Positions 7,247 to 13,611 of a stretch of 13,611 nucleotides of DNA are shown here, one piece after another; the first letter of the stretch is position 1, and each line of letters starts with the position of its first letter. The notes beneath the pieces were generated by a model that saw nothing but the letters and a program-made list of their open reading frames with translations, ran no database searches and was not told the DNA's origin. Source of the stretch: Deltaproteobacteria bacterium (GTDB lineage: Bacteria; Desulfobacterota; Syntrophia; Syntrophales; UBA2210). The translations under genes and the position numbers were made by a program. Where the stretch lies: positions 1 through 13,611 of the forward strand of contig DSBH01000258.1 of NCBI GenBank assembly GCA_011056825.1, read 5' to 3'.

Positions 7247-7853
7247 CGTCAAGACGGATTTCAGTTCCGCTGTTTCGTACCCCGAAATCGAACCGTCAAC
7301 TTACGTCCACCCGTCGGCTGTCGTTATCGGCAACGTGCGGCTGGGGAAAAATATCCTGGTTTCACCGACTGCCTCCATACGGGGTGACGAAGGTCAACCG
7401 ATTTACATCGGCGACGATTCGAACGTCCAGGACGGTGTTATCATCCACGCCCTGGAAACGGAAAATGAAGGACGCCTGATTATGGAAAACTCCTTCGAGG
7501 TTGCCGGCGCGCGATACGCCGTGTACATCGGCTGCTCCGTGTCTCTGGCACACCAGGTACAGGTGCACGGACCGGCGGTAATTGGCGACGACACCTTTGT
7601 GGGCATGAAAAGCCTGGTTTTCAAGTCCCGCGTCGGCCGGGGATGCGTGCTGGAACCATGCGTCATGCTCATGGGCGTGGAGGTTTCCGATGGACGGTAT
7701 GTGCCCGCCGGTTCATTCGTAAAAACTCAGGATGACGCCGACCGGCTTCCCCTGATCACCGACGAATATTCGATGAAAGACATGAACCGGAACGTGGTCC
7801 GCGTTAACCGGGAACTCGCGCGGGCATACCTGTTGAGAGAACAGAATGAATAA
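7233..7853 (+). CDS. Gamma-class carbonic anhydrase, Cam subclass
   Basis: This 206-residue left-handed beta-helix (hexapeptide repeat) protein matches the Methanosarcina Cam type that interconverts CO2 and bicarbonate. All residues known to matter in Cam can be placed by hand: metal ligands His72, His107 and His112 (in VIIHALE and SLAHQVQVHGP), proton-shuttle region Glu75 and Glu53 (in IRGDEGQP), Arg50, Asn64, Gln66 and Asn192. The acidic-loop segment after HALE (ETENEGRLIMENSFEV) is kept, which separates Cam from the shorter CamH proteins. The trimer-forming C-terminal helix is present (about 176-204). Unlike Cam of Methanosarcina there is no signal peptide, so it is predicted to be cytoplasmic. 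It is cotranscribed with coaE and followed by a terminator. Metal (zinc, iron or cobalt) cannot be told from sequence. Confidence 0.92.
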   Translation: MIEPNVKTDFSSAVSYPEIEPSTYVHPSAVVIGNVRLGKNILVSPTASIRGDEGQPIYIGDDSNVQDGVIIHALETENEGRLIMENSFEVAGARYAVYIGCSVSLAHQVQVHGPAVIGDDTFVGMKSLVFKSRVGRGCVLEPCVMLMGVEVSDGRYVPAGSFVKTQDDADRLPLITDEYSMKDMNRNVVRVNRELARAYLLREQNE

Positions 7854-7880
7854 GACCGCATCGTCCATTGAAAAACAGCG

Positions 7881-7913
7881 GCGGCCGAACCCCGAAAGGT
7901 TCGGCCGCTTTTT
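7881..7913 (+). terminator. Rho-independent terminator after the carbonic anhydrase gene
   Basis: A perfect 11-base-pair GC-rich stem (7881-7891 with 7898-7908), a 6-base loop CCGAAA and a TTTTT run (7909-7913) lie 28 bases after the stop. On the minus strand the same stem is followed, after a 5-base gap, by TTTTT (7871-7875), so it may also stop the convergent pil-cluster message, less efficiently. Confidence 0.93.
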
Positions 7914-7936
7914 ATTGGTCTGTCCTGAATAACCCG

Positions 7937-8455
7937 TCAGGACCGCTCGGCGGCTTTCGTGAGAGTTTCTCTGAAAACATGATAAAACGCCTTATTTTCG
8001 GCGACACCTCGCTTGATGATTGAACCAAGATCTTTGAAGTTCTCCGTGTTGATTGTAATGTTGACGCTTCTGTTGAAGGCGGTCATGTTGTCCATGGTGC
8101 GGAACCCCGTTCCTGCAAGTGCCACGAACATTTTTCTTCGCACCTGCATGTTGAGTTCCTCGAGATAGGCCAGAACCTGGCTCCGCTCGCCCTCGGAACA
8201 ATCGAACCGTTCATTGACCAGCACCAGGTCGTAAATATGATAACGCATCTTTTTCAGGGCTTCCTGTGCGGATTGCGCCTCGCTGACCAGGTAACCGATA
8301 CTCTTCAACTGCTCGCCCGCCTGGGCTCTCAACGAGTCGTCGGACTCACAGAGCAGGGCGGTCTCCTGTCCCTCCTCTATGAAATCGAACGGTTTGTCGG
8401 AGGCGTCGTAGGACTGTGACGTCACTTCGTCGATGACGGTCTTTTCTTCGCTCAT
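7937..8455 (-). CDS. Degenerate receiver-domain (CheY-like) protein next to pilT genes
   Basis: From the ATG at 8455 the protein has 172 residues; AAGGAG lies about 7 bases upstream, and the upstream in-frame extension lies inside the neighbouring gene. After an acidic 30-residue leader the pattern ETALLCESDDSLRAQ (31-45) matches the first strand and acidic pocket of receiver domains, and IYDLVLVNERFD (74-85) matches the third strand where the phospho-acceptor Asp should be. Here it is Asn81. The usual Thr/Ser region is VALAGTG (111-117), and the conserved Lys position appears to be Asn137 in NITINTENF. So it cannot be phosphorylated in the normal way and is probably a protein-interaction pseudo-receiver. 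It starts 22 bases after the second PilT-like gene and is likely cotranscribed. Function is unknown; a link to pilus retraction is inferred from position. Confidence 0.82.
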   Translation of the reverse strand: MSEEKTVIDEVTSQSYDASDKPFDFIEEGQETALLCESDDSLRAQAGEQLKSIGYLVSEAQSAQEALKKMRYHIYDLVLVNERFDCSEGERSQVLAYLEELNMQVRRKMFVALAGTGFRTMDNMTAFNRSVNITINTENFKDLGSIIKRGVAENKAFYHVFRETLTKAAERS

Positions 8456-8477
8456 GATATGCTCCTTCCCTCTTGTC

Positions 8478-9653
8478 TTACCACTTTCTCCGGTCCCTGC
8501 CGTAATCCGTGTCCACCTCAAGCCCGTCTATACCCGTGGTTGCCTCTCCCCGTTTGGCCTTGATCCCGTCGATACCGCGGCTGACAACACCCCGAGTCGT
8601 CGCGTAGGCAAGGGCCGTCTCCTCGGAAATCTGCTCTTCCTCGTACAGCTTGATAATGTAGTCATCGAAGGTAATCATGCCGAAGGCCTGGCTTGCCTCG
8701 ATAATTTCGCGGTAGGTCTTGCCTTCCGACTCACCGTGCAGAATCGTGTCTTTCACGCGCAAGTTGCTCCCCATAATTTCGAAGGCGGCCACTCTGCCTC
8801 CCCCTTCTTTCGGAAGCAGTCGCTGGCATACGATCCAGCGGACCGTGTCCGCCAGCCTGATGCGGATCTGCCGCTCCTCCTCCGTGGAAAACATGCCGAG
8901 AATACGGTTGATCGTCTGCCCCGCGTCCACGGTATGAAGCGTGCTCAGCACCAGGTGTCCCGTTTCGGCTGCACTGAGACCGATTTCCACGGTTTCCCTG
9001 TCCCGCATTTCTCCGACGAGGATCACCTTGGGGGCCTGCCTGAGCGCCGCCCGAAGACCGTTTGCGAACGTATCGAAATCAGTTCCCAGTTCTCGCTGAT
9101 TGAACGTCGCCTTCTTGTGCCGATGCTGAAATTCGACGGGATCTTCGAGCGTGATGATATGGACCGATTTCTCTTCATTGATGTCATTGAGCAGTGCCGC
9201 CAGCGACGTCGATTTACCGCTTCCCGTTGCGCCCGTTACCAGGATAATGCCGTTCTTTTCCTGCGACATCTTTTCAAACGCCTCGGGCAAGCTCAGCTGC
9301 TGCCTGGTGGGAATTTCCGTTTCCAGCTTGCGAAGAACGATTGAATAGCTGCCGCGCTGCGAAAAAATGTTCACCCTGAAGCGGGCCTTGCCGGGCAGCT
9401 CGTAGGATGAATCACACGATCCCTGCTTCACCAGGAACTCCGTCAGTCTCCGGTCCTGGTTGATCAGGTTAAGCGCCATAATTTCCGTCTGAAAAGGTGT
9501 CAACCGTTCAAAGGGCGGATCCATGTCGACCGCCGTGAGCTGGCCCGAACTTTCCACCTGGAAGGGTTTACCCACGGTCATATTCAGATCGGAAACGTTC
9601 TTCTGCGCGTCAAGCATTCGTCCCAGAATAAAGTCCATTTCCTGTTTTCTCAT
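8478..9653 (-). CDS. PilT/PilU-family type IV pilus ATPase paralogue
   Basis: This 391-residue secretion-type ATPase of the PilT/VirB11 superfamily carries Walker A GATGSGKST (141-149), an Asp box around IITLEDPVEF (166-175), Walker B VILVGEMRD (210-218) and a His box TGHLVLSTLHT (231-241). The N-terminal PAS-like domain begins SDLNMTVGKPFQVE. The C-terminal retraction motif, AIRNLIRE in PilT, is not kept: the region reads GSNLRVKDTI (295-304), closer to PilU or PilT4-like paralogues. The last 30 residues form a charged tail with a repeated GIDG unit (GIDGIK, GIDGLE). A GGGGAGAG site sits 6-9 bases before the ATG. It follows pilT by 105 bases without its own obvious promoter. It probably modulates pilus retraction; ATPase activity is likely because all catalytic motifs are intact. 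Confidence 0.9.
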   Translation of the reverse strand: MRKQEMDFILGRMLDAQKNVSDLNMTVGKPFQVESSGQLTAVDMDPPFERLTPFQTEIMALNLINQDRRLTEFLVKQGSCDSSYELPGKARFRVNIFSQRGSYSIVLRKLETEIPTRQQLSLPEAFEKMSQEKNGIILVTGATGSGKSTSLAALLNDINEEKSVHIITLEDPVEFQHRHKKATFNQRELGTDFDTFANGLRAALRQAPKVILVGEMRDRETVEIGLSAAETGHLVLSTLHTVDAGQTINRILGMFSTEEERQIRIRLADTVRWIVCQRLLPKEGGGRVAAFEIMGSNLRVKDTILHGESEGKTYREIIEASQAFGMITFDDYIIKLYEEEQISEETALAYATTRGVVSRGIDGIKAKRGEATTGIDGLEVDTDYGRDRRKW

Positions 9654-9758
9654 GACTTACTCTCCCCTTCGCCAACTTCCCGGCCGATTACCGGCAGGTG
9701 CGATTGCGTCTATGAAGCCCCGGCTATGAACAACAGCCGTGTTCCACCCGGTCTTCGC

Positions 9759-10841
9759 TTAAACCTCCGTGAAATCGGTCGGCGGATTCTTCAGATAGGG
9801 CCTGAACTTTGCCTTGTCGTTCGATTTCGAGTAGGCGTCGTCCGGGCCGATCCAGCCTTTCTGCAAAAGCTCCATAATCGAGTCGTCGAGCAGCTGCATG
9901 CCGTATTTTCGGCCCGTCTGGATCATGGACGGAATCTGGTAGGTTTTCGCCTCCCTGATGAGGTTTCGAACAGCCGGAGTGGCGATCAGAATTTCCAGGG
10001 CCGCGCAACGACCCGGCTTGTCAACACGCTTGAACAGTACCTGGGCTATGACGGCTCTGATGCCGTCGGCCAGTGTCGAACGTATCTGTTCCTGCTGGCT
10101 TGCGGGGAATACTTCGACGACGCGGTCAAGAGTCTTGGCCGCGCTGGTGGTGTGCAGCGTCCCGAAAACGAGATGCCCCGTAGAGGCGGCTTCCACGGCA
10201 AGCGATATGGTCTCGAGGTCTCTCATTTCCCCGACAAGAATAACGTCCGGGTCCTCGCGCAACGCACCCCTGAGAGCGGCTGAAAAAGACTTCGTATGGA
10301 CGCCCACTTCCCGGTGGTTAACAATGCAGCTCTTGCTCTGGTGAACAAACTCGATCGGATCCTCAACGGTGATGATATGATCTTTTCTCGTCTTGTTGAT
10401 TTCGTCTACTATGGCGGCGAGTGTCGTTGATTTCCCGCTTCCTGTCGGTCCCGTTACCAGTACAAGCCCGCGTGGCAGTGAGGCGAGTTTCTTGATGACC
10501 GGAGGCAGGCCAAGTTGATCCGCACTCAGAATCGTACTCGGAATTTCCCTGAAAACGGCGGCAACTCCATATTTCTGTTGAAAGAAATTCGCTCGGTACC
10601 GGGCAAGTTCCGGTATCTCGTAGGCGAAGTCTACGTCTCCCGTTTCTTCGAACTGCTTGATCTTGTGTTCCGGCGTTATCTCGTAAAGCATGGCCTTGAG
10701 AGCATCATTCTCAAGTTCATTGTACTTGACCCGCTCCATGTCGCCCCGAATGCGGATGACCGGCTGCTGCCCCGAAACCAGGTGAAGGTCCGAAGCACCC
10801 TGTTCGTGCATGAGTTTAAAGAAAGCATCAATCTGCGCCAT
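9759..10841 (-). CDS. pilT: Type IV pilus twitching motility ATPase PilT
   Basis: PilT is the cytoplasmic hexameric motor that depolymerises type IV pili. From ATG 10841 the protein has 360 residues, beginning MAQIDAFFKLMHEQGASDLH. Motifs: DLHLVSGQQPVIRIRG (18-33), Walker A GPTGSGKST (131-139), Asp box IITVEDPIEF (156-165), Walker B VILVGEMRD (200-208), His box TGHLVFGTLHT (221-231) and the PilT signature AVRNLIREAK (290-299), needed for retraction in studied PilTs. A GAGGAG ribosome site lies 7 bases upstream. A longer in-frame GTG at 10946 lacks a ribosome site and adds non-family residues. It is the first gene of a three-gene cluster under a strong promoter. Confidence 0.96.
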   Translation of the reverse strand: MAQIDAFFKLMHEQGASDLHLVSGQQPVIRIRGDMERVKYNELENDALKAMLYEITPEHKIKQFEETGDVDFAYEIPELARYRANFFQQKYGVAAVFREIPSTILSADQLGLPPVIKKLASLPRGLVLVTGPTGSGKSTTLAAIVDEINKTRKDHIITVEDPIEFVHQSKSCIVNHREVGVHTKSFSAALRGALREDPDVILVGEMRDLETISLAVEAASTGHLVFGTLHTTSAAKTLDRVVEVFPASQQEQIRSTLADGIRAVIAQVLFKRVDKPGRCAALEILIATPAVRNLIREAKTYQIPSMIQTGRKYGMQLLDDSIMELLQKGWIGPDDAYSKSNDKAKFRPYLKNPPTDFTEV

Positions 10842-10848
10842 GACAATT

Positions 10849-10854
10849 CTCCTC
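10849..10854 (-). promoter_or_regulatory. Ribosome binding site deciding the pilT start
   Basis: GAGGAG on the minus strand sits 7 bases before the ATG at 10839-10841. This favours MAQIDAFF as the true start over the in-frame GTG 35 codons upstream. Confidence 0.8.
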
Positions 10855-10965
10855 TGTGTTGTCGTCGTCGAAGGTTTTTTGACTTGGAGTACGTGTTTGT
10901 TTATACTTCCAGGACGCTGAGCCGGTCGTTCCGCACAGGCTCTCACAATACAAAAACGGTATGTA

Positions 10966-10995
10966 ACTATAAAAAGGGGCCCGTCCCTTTGTCAA
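10966..10995 (-). promoter_or_regulatory. sigma70-like promoter of the pilT cluster
   Basis: On the minus strand a perfect TTGACA (10990-10995) is followed after 18 bases by TATAGT (10966-10971). Transcription would begin near 10959, giving a leader of about 118 bases before pilT. The spacer holds a 6-base inverted repeat AAAGGG/CCCTTT, described separately. Confidence 0.7.
10973..10990. repeat. Small inverted repeat inside the pilT promoter spacer
   Basis: AAAGGG (10973-10978) and CCCTTT (10985-10990) form a perfect 6-base inverted repeat with a 6-base centre (GCCCGT), lying between the -10 and -35 boxes and touching the -35. The position suits an operator, but the arms are short and low in complexity and may be chance. 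Confidence 0.3.
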
Positions 10996-11049
10996 GCGAT
11001 AACAGAAGGACGTGAAAAAATACCGGGTTTCCGGCGAAAGAATATAATT

Positions 11050-12564
11050 ATGGCTGAAATGTTTTTTAACGATAACGACCGGGTTGATAGTGCTTCAATG
11101 GGCGTAACGAAAGCCGACCTGGAGGACCAGATGGACCGTCTCTCGCGAGGACCCCGTCCTCTCGCCCTGAACAGGCCCTGCACAAGGGGAGACGGCATCG
11201 AAGACATCGATGAAGTAACTGCGGCCGGTTTCGCCGCGCTCTGCGATGAAGCTGCCGCGCAAGGGCTGGTCACGAAATTCGTACCCGCCTCCGGGGCCGC
11301 GACGAGGATGTTCGCAAACTGGTTCCGACTGAAAGACGTAAATGACGCCGTCGAGCGGAGAAAATTTCTGGACGACCTTCCCCGTTATCCCTTTTATTCC
11401 GCACTGATCAAGGCAATGAAAAAGAACGGACTTTCTGCGACGGATCTTGAATTCGGCATGACCATCGAGTACCTGCTGACGAAACGCGGTCTCAATCTTG
11501 GTGCGTCGCCGAAGGCCCTTATTGACTTTCACCGTTACAGCGACGAAGATATTCGCACCGCCCTCGAAGAACAGCTCGCGGAGGCGGCCATGCACATCGC
11601 CGACGAAGCGGGAATCTGCCGCATGCATTTTACTTTTTCGCCGGAGCACCGAAGAGATGCTGCACGTCACATCGGTCTGGTTCGCGGCGTCCATGAAGAA
11701 ATCCGCGGCGTGGAATTCGACGTCTCGGTGACCCCGCAGCACCCTTCCACGAATACCCTTGCGGCGACACTGAACGGAGAACCTTTCAGGGACAATGAAG
11801 GCCGCCTGCTCTTTCGCCCTGGCGGGCATGGAGCCTTGTTGAAAAACCTCAACGAACTTGAGAGCGACATTGTGTTTATCAAGAATATAGACAACGTTGT
11901 TCCGGACCGCCTCAAGCCTGACGTCGTCTATTACAAGAAAGTACTGGGAGGCTGTCTCCTGCACCTGCAGAGAAAAGCATTCGACTATTTGCGGCGTCTT
12001 GAGGCGCTCGCAATTCCCGACGACGAGACTATCGACGAAGTCGAGAGCTTCTGCCGGGAATCGTTCTGCCTTCATCCTCCCGCTTCCTACCGGCATCTCG
12101 GCGCCGCCGAAAAGGCTGAGTTCCTTTTTCGAAGCCTGAACCGTCCCATCAGGGTCTGCGGCATGGTGAAGAACGAGGGCGAACCGGGCGGCGGCCCCTT
12201 CTGGGTGAACGAGGGCGACGGGTCGGCAACACTCCAGATCGTGGAAAAAAACCAGGTGGACATTACTGTCAAAGAACAGGCGTCGGCCTGGAACTCTTCG
12301 ACACACTTCAATCCCGTGGATATCGCCTGCGGGTTGAAAGATTACCGGGGAAAAAGCTTCGACCTGTACAGGTTTCGGGATAGCGAAGCGTTTATGGTAA
12401 CAGAAAAGTCATACCGGGGACAGCTGCTGAAAGCACTCGAACTTCCGGGACTCTGGAACGGGTCGATGGCGCGATGGAACACCGTCTTTGTCGAGGTTCC
12501 TCTTGTCACGTTCGCTCCCGTCAAGACAGTAAAGGATCTGTTGAGGCCCGAGCACAGACCCTGA
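11050..12564 (+). CDS. DUF4301 family protein, nucleotidyltransferase-like
   Basis: This 504-residue protein has the recognisable pattern of DUF4301. Segments in order: KFVPASGAATRMF (76-88), which resembles the GxGTRM nucleotide-binding loop of sugar-nucleotide pyrophosphorylases; VTPQHPSTNTLA (227-238); FRPGGHGALLKNLNEL (255-270); IKNIDNVVPD (277-286), where the acidic residue may bind metal; LNRPIRVCGMVKNEGEPGGG (363-381); and LPGLWNGSMARWNTVFVEVP (465-484) near the C-terminus. This suggests a GT-A-like fold acting on a sugar phosphate or a similar NTP reaction, but no function is established. No ribosome site is seen before the ATG at 11050; ATG at 11059 is an alternative and has none either. 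A perfect TATAAT lies at 11043-11048. It diverges from pilT and converges with the PP-loop gene. Confidence 0.88.
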   Translation: MAEMFFNDNDRVDSASMGVTKADLEDQMDRLSRGPRPLALNRPCTRGDGIEDIDEVTAAGFAALCDEAAAQGLVTKFVPASGAATRMFANWFRLKDVNDAVERRKFLDDLPRYPFYSALIKAMKKNGLSATDLEFGMTIEYLLTKRGLNLGASPKALIDFHRYSDEDIRTALEEQLAEAAMHIADEAGICRMHFTFSPEHRRDAARHIGLVRGVHEEIRGVEFDVSVTPQHPSTNTLAATLNGEPFRDNEGRLLFRPGGHGALLKNLNELESDIVFIKNIDNVVPDRLKPDVVYYKKVLGGCLLHLQRKAFDYLRRLEALAIPDDETIDEVESFCRESFCLHPPASYRHLGAAEKAEFLFRSLNRPIRVCGMVKNEGEPGGGPFWVNEGDGSATLQIVEKNQVDITVKEQASAWNSSTHFNPVDIACGLKDYRGKSFDLYRFRDSEAFMVTEKSYRGQLLKALELPGLWNGSMARWNTVFVEVPLVTFAPVKTVKDLLRPEHRP

Positions 12565-12589
12565 CAGATGCATTATGCTTCCTGCATGT

Positions 12590-13611
12590 TCATGATTTAT
12601 TCAAATGAATGGCGCTGGCGTTTGCATTTTTCGGGCGGCGTTCTATGATCATGGAACGCACTTCCTCCGCATCCATCGGCATTGTCTCCACAACCCGCTC
12701 GGCGTGGTTTCCCCTTGCCAGGACATGGACGTGAGCATCCCGGGAAGCATCGCTGTAAAAGGCGCATACCGCGGCGGCGCGCTCAACTTCGTCCATGCCG
12801 GCGCCCCCGGGAATAATAACCACGGGACCCGGTACATTTCTGACGCTGAGAATAATGTCGTTCTCATGCGTGATTCCCAGGATCGCCTCGTTTTCCTCCC
12901 TGTTTCGACCGACCGCTATTTTCACGTCGCGGCTGATCCTGAGATGCCGCCCCAGTTTGAGCAGTTCTATGTCGCGTATCGACGGATCTGGACAGGTGCG
13001 AAGCAGGTCACGCAATCGCTCCGAAAAAGCAGGGTCCGTGAGCAGGCAGCCTCCTCCCGGCGCGGGATAGAACGATATGCCGTACTCGTCGGCAAGCGCC
13101 ATCTGCCGTTTCCTTCCCCGTCCCTGGATGTCAAGCAGCCGCTGACGGTCGACCTTCCCTTCACTCTCGGGGACTGTTGCGGGAAGAAGAAGCGCGCTCA
13201 GGGGTCTCAGGACAAGACCGTCGTAACCCGACAGTTTCGCCACCTGGCGAAGCGACCGCCCCGTCTGCGACATGGGACGCTGCCCCACCACCTCGCCGGT
13301 GAAAATGAAATCAGCCCCCGCATCGTCCATTATCATTCCCGCCGTTTCAAGCATCAGGGCATGGCAATCGATGCAGGGATTCATGTTCTTGCCGTAGCCG
13401 TGGGGAGGCGCTTTCAGCATGGACAGGTGCGACTGCGTTATATCGATCACCCGCAGCGGCAGATCAATACTGCCGGCGATTTTCCGGGCCCGCCCGGAAC
13501 TGAAAAACGGCGTCTCGAAGGTCACGCCGACAACGTCAACGTCTTGTTCCTGAAGCACTTTTACGGCAAGAATACTGTCCAGGCCTCCTGAAAAAAGCCC
13601 GATTGCTTTCA
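12590..13611 (-). CDS. PP-loop ATPase, tRNA thiolation-like (MnmA/ThiI/TtuA type) with C-terminal NFACT-R-like domain
   Basis: The frame runs from TGA at 12590-12592 to the right edge. The window's last two bases plus one unseen base could form an NTG start followed by KAIGLFSGGLDS, so the protein would be 340 residues and nearly complete. An internal GTG (13558) is not the start because it would delete the ATP-binding loop. Residues 8-13, SGGLDS, are the PP-loop that adenylates a substrate. NPCIDCH holds a CxxC pair (C80, C83), and PAPGGGCLLTDPAFS holds a third cysteine (C189), as in tRNA sulfur-transfer enzymes. The part after about residue 215 (LKLGRHLRI to MIIERR) resembles the NFACT-R-like RNA-binding domain joined to such enzymes in many delta-proteobacteria and Firmicutes; that domain call is from memory of the family. 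The likely role is RNA thiolation in the cytoplasm; the target position is unknown. It is often annotated loosely as thiouridylate methyltransferase. Confidence 0.85.
   Translation of the reverse strand, partial: KAIGLFSGGLDSILAVKVLQEQDVDVVGVTFETPFFSSGRARKIAGSIDLPLRVIDITQSHLSMLKAPPHGYGKNMNPCIDCHALMLETAGMIMDDAGADFIFTGEVVGQRPMSQTGRSLRQVAKLSGYDGLVLRPLSALLLPATVPESEGKVDRQRLLDIQGRGRKRQMALADEYGISFYPAPGGGCLLTDPAFSERLRDLLRTCPDPSIRDIELLKLGRHLRISRDVKIAVGRNREENEAILGITHENDIILSVRNVPGPVVIIPGGAGMDEVERAAAVCAFYSDASRDAHVHVLARGNHAERVVETMPMDAEEVRSMIIERRPKNANASAIHLNKS

Noticed and set aside
8433..9344. Long plus-strand frame (303 codons) opposite the PilT/PilU-like gene
   Set aside because: Antisense shadow of a gene with intact Walker and His-box motifs; its product has no recognisable family features.
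9654..9758. Possible promoter or terminator in the 105-base gap between pilT and its paralogue
   Set aside because: Only short pairings such as CGGCT/AGCCG and no convincing -35/-10 pair; read-through from the pilT promoter is the simpler view.
11005..11047. Possible 11-codon leader peptide (GTG start, TAA at 11045-11047) just before the DUF4301 ATG
   Set aside because: The AAGGA sequence is only one base from the GTG, too close to work as its ribosome site, and nothing else supports translation.
11095..12306. Long minus-strand frame (403 codons) opposite the DUF4301 gene
   Set aside because: It is a mirror frame of a clearly recognisable protein, has no recognisable motif, and is only open because of the GC-rich codon pattern of the real gene.
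12565..12589. Possible terminator hairpin between the convergent DUF4301 and PP-loop genes
   Set aside because: Only a 5-base ATGCA/TGCAT pairing with a 10-base loop and no T-run; too weak to call.
12605..13591. Long plus-strand frame (328 codons) opposite the PP-loop enzyme gene
   Set aside because: Antisense shadow of the PP-loop gene; no motifs and no promoter or ribosome site.

Overview
The window is an ordinary-looking, densely coded bacterial chromosome segment, moderately GC-rich, with no mobile elements, CRISPR arrays, tRNA or rRNA genes. The gene mix suggests an anaerobic delta-proteobacterium-like organism (Desulfobacterota, Syntrophia-like). It has paralogous PilT-type retraction ATPases beside a degenerate receiver protein, a GldA/F/G plus DUF4340 ABC cassette, a CaiB/BaiF CoA-transferase, a methanoarchaeal-type (Cam) gamma carbonic anhydrase and a DUF4301 protein. 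That placement is inference from gene content only.

Layout. Positions 1-375 (minus) hold the N-terminal 125 residues of a HAD-superfamily hydrolase with its own sigma70-like promoter. Positions 498-6493 (minus) form one probable operon, transcribed right to left: ABC ATPase (GldA type), ABC-2 permease (GldF type), GldG-type auxiliary membrane protein, DUF4340 membrane-anchored protein, an unrecognised 113-residue protein, and a family III CoA-transferase. The first four genes overlap by 1, 1 or 4, and 8 bases; the last two follow after gaps of 39 and 45 bases. A TTGACA promoter lies just upstream of the ATPase and implies a GTG start at 6493. Divergent to it, coaE (dephospho-CoA kinase) and a Cam-type gamma carbonic anhydrase overlap by 14 bases and end at a strong hairpin terminator (7881-7913).

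Convergent to that, positions 7937-10841 (minus) carry a twitching-motility cluster: pilT, a second PilT/PilU-like ATPase, and a receiver-like protein lacking the phospho-acceptor aspartate, read from a strong promoter at 10966-10995. Divergent from pilT is a DUF4301 protein (11050-12564) with nucleotidyltransferase-like motifs. Convergent to that is an almost complete PP-loop ATPase of the tRNA-thiolation type with an apparent C-terminal NFACT-R-like domain (12590-13611). Its N-terminal SGGLDS loop runs to the window edge, where the last two bases are consistent with an NTG start codon cut by one base.

How the genes work together: the ABC cassette probably forms one envelope complex of unknown substrate. 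PilT and its paralogue probably act on type IV pilus retraction, with the degenerate receiver as a possible accessory. The remaining genes are metabolic or RNA-modification housekeeping. I see no clear wholly new system. The least understood pieces are the ABC/GldG/DUF4340 cassette with its 113-residue orphan, the degenerate receiver, the DUF4301 protein, and the three-cysteine PP-loop enzyme.
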